Shown here: piece after piece, positions 54,381-63,200 of the stretch
How the letters are laid out: each line of letters opens with the position of its first letter
Position numbering within the stretch: position 1 is the first letter of the stretch
From: Paenibacillus sp. FSL H8-0079
GTDB lineage: Bacteria > Bacillota > Bacilli > Paenibacillales > Paenibacillaceae
NCBI RefSeq assembly: GCF_037991315.1
Contig: NZ_CP150300.1
Span: forward strand, 620,001-684,000
Length of the DNA: 64,000 bases
Direction of reading: 5' to 3'
Program-made: the position numbers and the translations under genes
The notes under the pieces: model-generated
Told to the model about the DNA's origin: nothing
What the model saw: only the letters and a program-made list of their open reading frames with translations
Databases searched by the model: none

Positions 54381-54551
54381 AATGATTACAGGACAACAAC
54401 TTCAGCGCGCATTTTGCGTTAAACCATATAGACTCGTTCCGTTTGAATTTAAGTATGCAAGGCATATATAGAAATTAACGCCTGTCCTCTTACCGTGAGG
54501 CGGGCGTTCACTATTTACGGAATAAGTGTCGGAAGAAAAGAGGAAAGAGAA

Positions 54552-56432
54552 ATGACGAGCGTACAGACCGGGGCAGCAAATGCAGCCTCCGTATGGGAAA
54601 AGTTAAAGCAGGAGATCAAGGCAGCTGGCCCCGGACTGGGCATTGATGATATCGGATTTGCTTCGGCAGAGCCCTTCGTAACGCTAAAATCCATACTGGA
54701 ACAGCATCGGGCTAAAGGATATGAATCCGGATTTGAAGAGCCTGATCTTGAGAAAAGGGTTCGTCCCGAGTTAAAAGATGGCGAGCCTGCTTCACTCATA
54801 GCGATAGCCGTGGCCTATCCATCGAAGATGGTCAATCCGCCGAAGTCGGAGCCGGGAGCCTACCGGGGGATTTTTGCCCGCTCCGCGTGGGGTCAGGATT
54901 ATCATCAGGTTCTGCGTACAGCGATGGACAAGTTGGTTAATTTTATAAAGGAACGCGTACCTGAAGCCATGATCGAAAGTATGGTAGACACAGGTGCGTT
55001 GGTGGATCGTGCAGTTTCCCAGCGTGCGGGGATTGGTTTTAGCGCCAAAAATTGTGCCATTATCTCACCCAAATTCGGTTCATGGATTTTCCTCGGGGAA
55101 CTGGTGACGAATATTCCTTTTCAACCGGACACACCTGTGACCGAAGATTGCGGTGAGTGTACGAAGTGTATCGATGCCTGTCCTACAGGAGCATTAGTGG
55201 GGCCTGGACAGTTGAATTCACAGCGGTGTATTTCTTTTGTAACCCAGACGAAAGGTTTCGTGGATGAAGAATTTATGCTGAAAATTGGCAACCGTCTATA
55301 CGGTTGTGATACGTGTCAGATTGTTTGTCCGAAGAACCGGGGCAAGAACTGGGATCACCATCCCGAGTTTCATCCCGATCCGGAGATTGTGAAGCCACTG
55401 TTGCTACCACTACTGGACATCGGTAACCGGGAATTCAAGGAACGTTTCGGTCAGAGCTCCGCCGCCTGGCGGGGCAAGAAGCCGATTCAACGTAACGCCG
55501 TTATCGCCCTGGGCAATTTCAAAGACAAAAGTGCTGTACCCAAACTTACAGAAGTATTAAAACGTGATCCGCGCCCCGAGCTGCGGGGAACCGCAGCCTG
55601 GGCGTTAAGCAGAATTGGAGGAGAAGACGCCATGAGAGCAATTGGGGAAGCTGCCGCTAACGAACAAGATGAGAACGTACTAAGCATGCTGCAGAAGGCC
55701 GAGGAGCGACTGAGTTCGTCCGAGACCTTACCCAAACAGCCACAGGCTGAGCAAGTGAGTGAGAAGCAACCAGAGGAACAGAAGAACAATGAACATAATT
55801 CTATACAGGCGTTACAACAGGATTTGAAAATGGAAGCCGCGACGGAACCGGGTAGTGAGCAGTCTGCACAGCCCAAACCGGAAGCCGCGGCGTGGAAACC
55901 TTCAGCAGTTACAGGTCTTCATGGCAAGCCTGTATACTACGATGAGGTACTGACACCGATTGGTACACTCACGTTATGTGCTACCGATGAAGGACTGTGT
56001 CACATTGATTTTGGCGCCTTTCACGTACGCGAAGCCCACCTGCAACAATGGGCCCGTACCTGGATTGGCGAGTATCGATATGAGAAGAATGAAGAGAAGC
56101 TCAGCGAAGCTGCAAAGCAGTTACAGCAGTATTTTGCAGGGGAGAGAAAAACGTTTGATTTACAGCTTGATCGGCTTGGAACACCATTCCAGCTACAAGT
56201 ATGGCAAGTTCTGTCCGATATATCTTATGGAGAGGCCTCATCACACCAACAGGTTGCGGAAATTATCGGCAGGCCCAAGGCTGTTCGTGCAGTTCTGGAC
56301 GCCATTAGCAAAAATCCGATTCCGATTATTATTCCCTGTCACCGCATCAGCGGTAAAGACGGCACCCTGGTGGGTTATGTAGGCGGGCTGCAAACCAAGG
56401 AGCAATTGCTCGCATTGGAGCAGCAATCGTAA
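54552..56432 (+). CDS. queG: Fusion of epoxyqueuosine reductase (QueG) and Ogt-type alkyl-DNA methyltransferase
   Basis: 626 residues in two parts. Residues about 1-370 are QueG: QRAGIGFSAKNCAII, two [4Fe-4S] clusters (CGECTKCIDACPTGAL from Cys200 and CDTCQIVCPKN near 253) and a HEAT-like tail (NAVIALGNFKDKSAVPKLTEVL). A Gln/Glu/Ala-rich linker (about 380-455) leads to an O6-alkylguanine methyltransferase (about 460-626): GTPFQLQVWQVLSDISYGEASS, catalytic Cys596 in IIPCHRISGKDG and GYVGGLQTKEQLL. QueG makes queuosine in tRNA; Ogt repairs O6-alkylguanine in DNA. Both active sites look intact. GAGGAAAGAGAA supports 54552 over 54495. Confidence 0.93.
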   Translation: MTSVQTGAANAASVWEKLKQEIKAAGPGLGIDDIGFASAEPFVTLKSILEQHRAKGYESGFEEPDLEKRVRPELKDGEPASLIAIAVAYPSKMVNPPKSEPGAYRGIFARSAWGQDYHQVLRTAMDKLVNFIKERVPEAMIESMVDTGALVDRAVSQRAGIGFSAKNCAIISPKFGSWIFLGELVTNIPFQPDTPVTEDCGECTKCIDACPTGALVGPGQLNSQRCISFVTQTKGFVDEEFMLKIGNRLYGCDTCQIVCPKNRGKNWDHHPEFHPDPEIVKPLLLPLLDIGNREFKERFGQSSAAWRGKKPIQRNAVIALGNFKDKSAVPKLTEVLKRDPRPELRGTAAWALSRIGGEDAMRAIGEAAANEQDENVLSMLQKAEERLSSSETLPKQPQAEQVSEKQPEEQKNNEHNSIQALQQDLKMEAATEPGSEQSAQPKPEAAAWKPSAVTGLHGKPVYYDEVLTPIGTLTLCATDEGLCHIDFGAFHVREAHLQQWARTWIGEYRYEKNEEKLSEAAKQLQQYFAGERKTFDLQLDRLGTPFQLQVWQVLSDISYGEASSHQQVAEIIGRPKAVRAVLDAISKNPIPIIIPCHRISGKDGTLVGYVGGLQTKEQLLALEQQS

Positions 56433-56447
56433 GAGCGGGGGACGTTC

Positions 56448-57479
56448 ATGAAGTATGTAAACGTGGAGAGCGTGGAAGCGGGGGAGCTTCTGGGCAAGAC
56501 GGTATATTCCAGTAACGGCACGGTATTGCTGTCTGCCGGAGTCCAGCTCACCGTATATATGGTCAATACGCTGAAGCGTATTGGCGTGACCATGCTATAC
56601 ATCCAGGATGAAGCGTACAAAGATGTGGATACAGAAGACATTCTGGATGAAACCACGAAACGGGCAATAATTAACGAAATGAGTGTCACACTTGAAGCGG
56701 TTCGTTCCGGGAAGGATTGGAGTCCCAGAAAAGTCGCCCTCAGTATAGAAAAGTTGCTGAATGATGTACTGAACGGGCGTGAACTGCTAGTGCAGCTCAC
56801 CGATATTCGCACCAAAGACAATGCGCAGTATGTTCATGCGATGAATGTGTGTTTGTTGTCTTCGGTCATCGGAATGAATATGGGACTCAACTATAATCAA
56901 CTGAAGGATCTTGCTGTGGGAGCACTGTTACATGATATTGGCAAAGTGGGGGAACCTCCCGGCAGTAGTTCTGCCGCCAATTCTTCGCTGCATCATACGT
57001 GGCGTGGATTCGAAGTGATTAAGAACAAGAGAGAGTTTAGTCTGTTGGTCGCTCATACAGCCCTGCAACATCATGAGCATGTAGATGGTACAGGCATGCC
57101 GAGAGGGATCAAGGGGAGTGACATTCATCTGTTTGCGAGAATCGTTAGTGTGGCTAATATCTATGATAATCTCATTAATGGTTTATCCAAGGACAGTTTG
57201 ATGCCACATGAGGCCTGTGAAGAGATGATGGCGTTGTCTGGTACGAAGCTGGATCGGGACATTCTGATTGAGTTCAACAAGAGTGTATCCGTGTATCCCA
57301 ATGGTACAGCTGTGAGGCTGTCCACTAAAGAGACTGGAGTCATTGTTCGTCAGCATCGGGGATTGCCAGGCAGACCTGTAATCCGAGTGGCGCGCGGTAG
57401 TACGCGTTATTCACTGGATGTGGTTGAAATTGATCTGGCTCAGCATACAACCGTTTTCATTGAAGCTGTCATGACGTAG
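56448..57479 (+). CDS. HD-GYP-domain protein (GMP variant)
   Basis: 343 residues. An N-terminal region (about 1-110) resembles the DUF3391-like part of HD-GYP proteins (AGELLGKTVYSSNGTVLLSAGVQLT). The phosphohydrolase has LLHDIGKVG (HD), HHTWRGFEVIK and LQHHEHVDGTGMPRGIKG, in which the usual GYP reads GMP. Active members degrade cyclic di-GMP with two or three metals; the Tyr-to-Met change leaves the metal ligands present. GCGGGGGAC precedes the ATG. It starts 15 bp after queG-ogt and is probably co-transcribed with it. Confidence 0.88.
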   Translation: MKYVNVESVEAGELLGKTVYSSNGTVLLSAGVQLTVYMVNTLKRIGVTMLYIQDEAYKDVDTEDILDETTKRAIINEMSVTLEAVRSGKDWSPRKVALSIEKLLNDVLNGRELLVQLTDIRTKDNAQYVHAMNVCLLSSVIGMNMGLNYNQLKDLAVGALLHDIGKVGEPPGSSSAANSSLHHTWRGFEVIKNKREFSLLVAHTALQHHEHVDGTGMPRGIKGSDIHLFARIVSVANIYDNLINGLSKDSLMPHEACEEMMALSGTKLDRDILIEFNKSVSVYPNGTAVRLSTKETGVIVRQHRGLPGRPVIRVARGSTRYSLDVVEIDLAQHTTVFIEAVMT

Positions 57480-57644
57480 CTAGTGTGCGGTTCAACTGGA
57501 AAATCCGTTTGCTCAAGGCGTGCGGAAATGCTATGATACTTTCAGGAAATCCGCTCTGTGTCAGGTTTGCAACATGTGTGTCGAACATCATGAAGTGACA
57601 CAGATTATCAGGCTTTTTAGAATGCATACAGAGGTGTCTAAGAG

Positions 57645-57908
57645 ATGGATATTGTTATACCGATTATTACATTGATTGTTGGTCTGGTCGGGGGATTTTT
57701 CATCGGGGTGTTCTACTTGCGTAAACAACTTGAGAAAATGCAAAGCAATCCGGACATGCTTCAGAAAATGGCGAAGCAAATGGGCTACAACCTGAATGGC
57801 AAGCAAATGCAGCGTGCCCAGCAGATGATGAAGAATCAGCAGCCAGGAGCAAAAATGCCTCAGCCGCAACAGCATCCTGCGCGTAAAAGTTCGGGCCGCC
57901 GAAAATAA
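57645..57908 (+). CDS. yneF: YneF-family small membrane protein
   Basis: 87 residues: one N-terminal membrane helix (IVIPIITLIVGLVGGFFIGVFYLRKQL), then a cytoplasmic part with KMQSNPDMLQKMAKQMGYNLNGKQMQRAQQMMK, the signature of the UPF0154/YneF family. The function is unknown; the family is widespread in Firmicutes. The C-terminal tail is longer than the roughly 72-residue Bacillus protein and Gln/Pro/Arg-rich. Confidence 0.9.
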   Translation: MDIVIPIITLIVGLVGGFFIGVFYLRKQLEKMQSNPDMLQKMAKQMGYNLNGKQMQRAQQMMKNQQPGAKMPQPQQHPARKSSGRRK

Positions 57909-57935
57909 TAGCAGTGAATAACTGCTTAAAGTGCG

Positions 57936-58107
57936 TGTTCAAAAAGTTGGGTTTTCAGTACCGAGAAGATGGGATGAAGCTAGAAATGGAGTAGCGGAGC
58001 GTAGTAAACTACGTGAGCAACGGACATTTCGGCTGAATTTCATATTCGACGTTGATGATGCCGTTAGGCATCCATCGTAATCAAAAGCGTACTTTTTGAA
58101 CAACCTC
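57936..58107. mobile_element. MITE-like element, full copy
   Basis: A 172-bp noncoding element. The terminal inverted repeats are TGTTCAAAAAG (57936-57946) and CTTTTTGAACA (58092-58102); the right end continues ACCTC. Inside, GATGGGATG near the left can pair with CATCCATC near the right, and GTAGTAAACTAC is a small hairpin, so the whole folds into a long stem. TTAAAGT flanks it on both sides (57926-57932, 58108-58114), fitting a target duplication. A deleted relative is at 49875. It has no coding capacity and lies just before folE. Confidence 0.7.
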
Positions 58108-58141
58108 TTAAAGTATGTGGTTCGAAAGGAGGCGTTCGGCA

Positions 58142-58735
58142 GTGGCTGGCGTTAAAGATTATTTGAATTCAAAAGTATCCGACAATCGGGAGAAGATCGA
58201 GTATCATGTAGAGCAGATCCTGAAATTGATCGGAGAAGATAGTACACGTGAAGGGCTGCTTGAAACGCCTGCACGTGTGACCCGAATGTATGAAGAGATT
58301 TTTGGCGGATATGAAGTAGACCCGCGCGATGTGCTCGGTGTTACTTTTGACGAGAATCATGAAGAACTGGTTATCGTCAAAGATATTGTCTATTACAGTC
58401 AATGTGAGCACCATATGGCGCCGTTCTTCGGCAAGGTCCACATTGGGTATGTACCAAGCGGCAAGATCGTCGGTCTGAGCAAAATGGCTCGTCTGGTCGA
58501 AGCGGTAACACGTCGCCTGCAGGTTCAGGAACGCATTACTTCACAGATCGCTGACATTCTGACAGAGGCCGTTGAGCCTCACGGAGTTATGGTCGTGGTG
58601 GAAGGCGAGCACTTGTGCATGTGTTCCCGCGGCGTGAAGAAACCGGGAAGCAAGACGGTAACGTCTGCTGTACGTGGTTCTTTCCGTGAGAATCCGGCAC
58701 AACGTGCGGAGTTCTTGTCTTTGGTGAAAGATTAA
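58142..58735 (+). CDS. folE: GTP cyclohydrolase I
   Basis: 197 residues. Zinc ligands occur in YSQCEHHMAPFFGKVHIGY and CMCSRGVKKPGS, and GLLETPARVTRMYEEIFGGY and SKMARLVEAVTRRLQVQERIT are the conserved substrate and tetramer contacts. It makes 7,8-dihydroneopterin triphosphate from GTP, the first step of folate synthesis (and also used for queuosine precursors, which fits QueG in this region). AAAGGAGG nine bases before GTG 58142 supports that start over the open frame at 58115. Confidence 0.96.
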   Translation: MAGVKDYLNSKVSDNREKIEYHVEQILKLIGEDSTREGLLETPARVTRMYEEIFGGYEVDPRDVLGVTFDENHEELVIVKDIVYYSQCEHHMAPFFGKVHIGYVPSGKIVGLSKMARLVEAVTRRLQVQERITSQIADILTEAVEPHGVMVVVEGEHLCMCSRGVKKPGSKTVTSAVRGSFRENPAQRAEFLSLVKD

Positions 58736-58822
58736 AATCAGGTATGTCCATTTGCTGGACAAGCCAGATGTGCAGGTTCCTTTGGTTTTGGAAGCAGCAG
58801 TTTCTAAGCCATTGGATGTGAT

Positions 58823-58865
58823 ATAAATAAGCCGTGTTCCCTGGGGAACCGGCTTATTTATATAT
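58823..58865 (+). terminator. Terminator after folE
   Basis: ATAAATAAGCCG (58823-58834) pairs with CGGCTTATTTAT (58850-58861), with an inner CCC/GGG stem. Few T residues follow beyond the stem. Confidence 0.75.
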
Positions 58866-58931
58866 GGCGTTTTTTTCACTCCTATATATACTGAATACAT
58901 ATGAATTCGTTAAGCCGGAGGTAATGGAACG

Positions 58932-59786
58932 ATGAGTGAACCTTCCCATTCAGATCAACCGGTTCAGCCGGAAAAGGGACTACAAGCGGATCAACATGCT
59001 GCACTGCGTCTGCAAATCTGGGAGACACCACTCATGCGACAAGGCAGTAGTGTACTCGAAGCTTTTGCATGGGAAGAAGTCATGTGCCGGCGGGTTGGAG
59101 CAGGGCATCTGCCTGTTGCACATATATGGAGACACCCAGATGCCTTTGTAGCGGGTCTGCGTGACCGCAGGTTGCCACAGGCTGTAGAAGCCATGGAACA
59201 GATAAGAAGCCAAGGCACAGCGGTCTGTGTTCGTCCTTCCGGTGGAGCGGCGGTACCCCTGAACCCAGGGGTAGTCAATGTGTCGCTGATCCTGCCTAAT
59301 CCCGGACATGCCATCAATATTCATGATGATTTCCGGGAGATGGCTTCGATTATTGCCGAGTCGCTAACGCCGTGGTCCAATCAGGCGCAGACAGGCGAAG
59401 TTCAGGGTGCATTTTGCCCAGGGGATTATGATGTCAGTGTAGGTGGCCTGAAATTCTGTGGTATTGCCCAGCGCAGGCAGGCCAAGGCGTATATCATTAC
59501 GGCTTTTATCATCGTGGACGGTCAGGGTGATCAATTGGCAGCAGATGTGCGACAATTCTATCAGTATGCAGCAGGCGGGGCGAGTGAAGGATATCCCGAT
59601 GTTCAGCCTGGCACGATGGCAAGTCTGAAAGAATTGGCAGGTGTACCTTCAGCTGCGGCATATACGGCGGCGTTGGTTCGAACACTGCGCGATCGCTATC
59701 CGCAGGCGGAGACCAGCAGGGTGCTTAGCGTTGGCTCTGAAGAAGTACGCCTGACAGCTGAGCAGATGAAGCTGCGCTACGATTAA
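58932..59786 (+). CDS. lipL: Octanoyl-[GcvH]:protein N-octanoyltransferase (LipL)
   Basis: 284 residues of the biotin/lipoate A/B ligase fold. VRPSGGAAVPLNPGVVNVSLILP is the substrate loop, and GAFCPGDYDVSVGGLKFCGIAQRRQAKA contains the catalytic Cys162 (GxFCPGDYD) typical of LipL in Bacillus, rather than the ATP-binding features of LplA. It moves octanoyl from GcvH to E2 subunits during lipoate assembly. GGAGGTAATGG precedes the ATG. Confidence 0.9.
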   Translation: MSEPSHSDQPVQPEKGLQADQHAALRLQIWETPLMRQGSSVLEAFAWEEVMCRRVGAGHLPVAHIWRHPDAFVAGLRDRRLPQAVEAMEQIRSQGTAVCVRPSGGAAVPLNPGVVNVSLILPNPGHAINIHDDFREMASIIAESLTPWSNQAQTGEVQGAFCPGDYDVSVGGLKFCGIAQRRQAKAYIITAFIIVDGQGDQLAADVRQFYQYAAGGASEGYPDVQPGTMASLKELAGVPSAAAYTAALVRTLRDRYPQAETSRVLSVGSEEVRLTAEQMKLRYD

Positions 59787-59856
59787 CACTTTTTACTAAG
59801 GCTTGGAATTGGTTAATAGAGATGATATGATGTGATTTCGGAAGGAGAGTGTTAGG

Positions 59857-60081
59857 ATGGACACATTGAGATATACGTATTTATATGAGGTTGTATCAAC
59901 AGGCGAAAAATCCGAGTTCAGCCAAATGGCAACAAGCAAGGAAGAGGCTGCTGCACTGATCGTTGCACGTATAGCCGATCTGGAGTTTACAGATGAGTCT
60001 GATATCAAGCTGGGCGATCTGATCTCCATTAGCAAACAGGTTGGCGACAACTATGTGGCGTGCGAGGGCTGTGCTTCTTAA
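59857..60081 (+). CDS. Small hypothetical protein, ferredoxin-like beta-alpha-beta
   Basis: 74 residues, no family recognised. TLRYTYLYEVVSTGEKSEF (a strand pair), TSKEEAAALIVARIADL (helix) and KLGDLISISKQVGDN lead to a C-terminal CEGC (YVACEGCAS). The two Cys separated by two residues could bind metal or form a disulfide. GGAAGGAGAG is well placed before the ATG, and a terminator follows, so expression is likely. Confidence 0.68.
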   Translation: MDTLRYTYLYEVVSTGEKSEFSQMATSKEEAAALIVARIADLEFTDESDIKLGDLISISKQVGDNYVACEGCAS

Positions 60082-60116
60082 GTGAGCATTTAGAAATAGG
60101 AAGTCTCTCAAAATAC

Positions 60117-60151
60117 AAGCAAGTCTCTTTTACAGGAGGCTTGCTTTTTTG
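60117..60151 (+). terminator. Terminator after small hypothetical gene
   Basis: AAGCAAG (60117-60123) pairs with CTTGCTT (60140-60146), with an inner CTC/GAG pairing and TTTT tail. Confidence 0.85.
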
Positions 60152-60280
60152 TATGCAAATTTTTTGAGGGGATGCGAAAAATAGTCTTTTTACATGGAAA
60201 ATGTCGAGTAATGTTCAGAATTGGTTCAGAGCTGACAGTTATAATCTCTTCATAAACAGAAAGAGAAGGGACAGATTATA

Positions 60281-63200
60281 ATGCAGCAGCAAGGTTACAA
60301 GAAAAACACTATTTTCAGGAGAGCAAATATGATATTACTGGTCTTCTTATTTGTCTGGGCCACCTTGCCCGGATTATTTGGACAGGCTGGGGTTAAGGCG
60401 AGTAGCTGTTTTGAAAACACAGAGATAGATGGGGCAGGTCAGCTATGGAATTTAATATCTACTCCCCAGGAATTGGACTGTGTACGGCAAGATTTGAGTG
60501 GAAATTTCAAATTAACTAATAATATTTCGAAAGAAGACATGGAAAGCTTTTTGATGGATTCTAGCACTCACACGATTCGCTCTTGGGAGCCTATTGAAGG
60601 GGCAGATGATGAACCTTTTACAGGGAGATTTGATGGAAACGGTCATAGTATAGAGGGTTTGACGACGCAGATACCAGATATGGAATATGTGGGTCTCTTC
60701 GCCAGACTGAAAAATGCAAACATCAGTAATTTGAAAATCGTTAATGCGAATATTGTTGGTAATGAATCTGTAGGTGTACTTGCGGGAAGATCCGATAATT
60801 CAATGATAGATAAGGTCCATGTAACCGGGCTGGTCAGTGGTTATTATCGGTCAGGAGGATTAGTAGGCTATTCTACTGGAAGTCTCATTAGTGGTAGCAG
60901 CGCAACGGTGGATGTATCTAGCCTTGAGAGTGCTAATGGAACGTTTGGAGGATTAATAGCTAGAAGTAAAAATGATATCATCGTCGGCAACTGGGCTTCT
61001 GGAAATGTATTGGTCCAAGAAAACGCCGATTCCGCTGGTGGATTAATTGGAAAAGCGGAGAACAGTAGCATCGCACGTAATTACGCGTTGGGCAATGTGG
61101 AGGGAAATTATGAGGTCGGGGGCCTCATTGGTGAATTAGAATATGAAAAGCCAATGAGTATTGTTAATAACTACGCTGTCGGCAAAGTTATATCCAAAGG
61201 TAATGGTACAAATGGAGACTTTAGTGCCGAGAAAATTGGGGGTTTGTTTGGCGCACTGGATTTAAACTTTGATGAGCCTAATGAAATCCTTGAAATTCAT
61301 AGTAATTACTATGGAGGCTCTCTTGAAATCATAGACGACAGTACGGATGGACTTAGTATTGATTCAGGCAGTGTGGGTGCTTTTCTGGGTGAAAAGGGCA
61401 TTACTAACGATCATGTGGAGTTTTTAAACAACTATTTTGTATCGGTTAATGATCCAGCATTTGAGCTTGACCAATCTAACTATGCTACAGGAAAAACTCC
61501 AGCTGAAATGCAACTTATGGATACTTTTAAAGAATGGGACTTCAATATTATTTGGGATTTCCAACTAGGAGTAAACAATGATTTCCCTGTATTACGGCCA
61601 TATCCTGGTAACCAAACACCAGCACCAGCTTTTGAACCGGGTTATCCAATGTTGAGTACAGTTACGCCGTCAATGACCAAAATAGTCGTGAAGCTTAATA
61701 AGGCTGGAAGAGTATATTTTGACAATCAGCCTCTGGATGAATTATCCGACCAGACAAGTGAAACCACAAAGTTAAATGCAATAAGTCAACAAGCTTATGT
61801 TGATGTGCAAGCAAATGAAGAAAAAGCATATCTCATTAAAGATTTGAGTCCTGGTACTGATTATAGTATTTTTATTACTGCTGAGGACACACAGAGTAAA
61901 TTAGTAGACTATCCAGAAAAAAGGAATTACAAAACTCATAAAGCTTCACCAATCATTCCGCATAATGTCATCGCAACGGCAGATGATGGTCAAGCGATGT
62001 TAACATGGACATTTGAACAAGGTGCTATGTACGAGTTATATCTATATGAAGGAAGCGAAGGACCAGAAGATCCAGAGGATTGGGTCGCGGTAGGAAACTA
62101 TCAGAATCAGTTTGTTACAGGGCTGACGAACGGTATATCTTATGTCTTTGCTGTCAAAGCATATTATATCGAGGATGGTAGTGTATCCGAATTCATCCCA
62201 TCCAATATGGTTACACCACAAGCAGCTGGGACGCCAGTGCTACCTGATGCACCTGAAACTATTGTTGCACAAGCTGGAGATGGAAAAGCTACTGTCTATT
62301 GGGCTGGAGTAATCAATGTAAATCAATTTGTACTCTATAAATATCAAGGAACCCAAGCCCCCCAAGATACGAAAGATTGGATTAAGGTTAAAAGTGGTAT
62401 TGAAGCCGCATCTTATACTGTTGATGGGTTAACGAATGGTCTTCCTTATGTATTTGCAATACGATCATCGAATGAGAATGGGCTATCCAATTATAAGGTG
62501 TCCGGTCCTGTTACACCTAAAGGATCAGGAAATGAAGGTGGCGGAACACCTACACCAGGACCAACACCAACGCCTTCTCCATCACCATCTACACCTGTTG
62601 TAACTCCGGCACCGCAGAAGGAAGTTATTAAGGTAAACGTCGAGAATGGAGATCAAGCTGCTACCGTTGCATCGTTGGAGATCAGTCGCACTCGGGGAAC
62701 AGATGGTACAGTGAAAGACGAACTTCAGCTCAATCAGAGTAAAGCACAGTCAATCATCGATCAGTTGAAGCAGACGGGTTCTAACACAGCAGTTATTCTT
62801 ATTCCGGATGCAAAGGACGAAGTATCGCAATGGGACCTGACTCTTTCTTCAGGATCGTCTGCGTTGTTGGCTGAGCAAGGTGTGAACCTGGTTATTTCTA
62901 ACCCTAACGTTCGTATCACAGTTCCAGCCAGCTCTCTTAAAGATAGTACAGATGATATCTACTTCCGACTGGTACCCATCAAAAAAGAGGCTGAACGTGC
63001 AGATATTCAAACGAGAGCACAAGCTAATGAGTCGATTATACAATTCGCAGGTACAAAGGATATTCAGATTCTTGGCCGTCCAATGACCATCGAAACCAAT
63101 TTGCAGAGTCGTCCTGTAACGCTCGTATTGCCGGTTGTAGCTAACCAGCTTGCAGGTGTGAACTCTAAAGAGCTGGGTGTGTATATCGAGCACAGTGACG

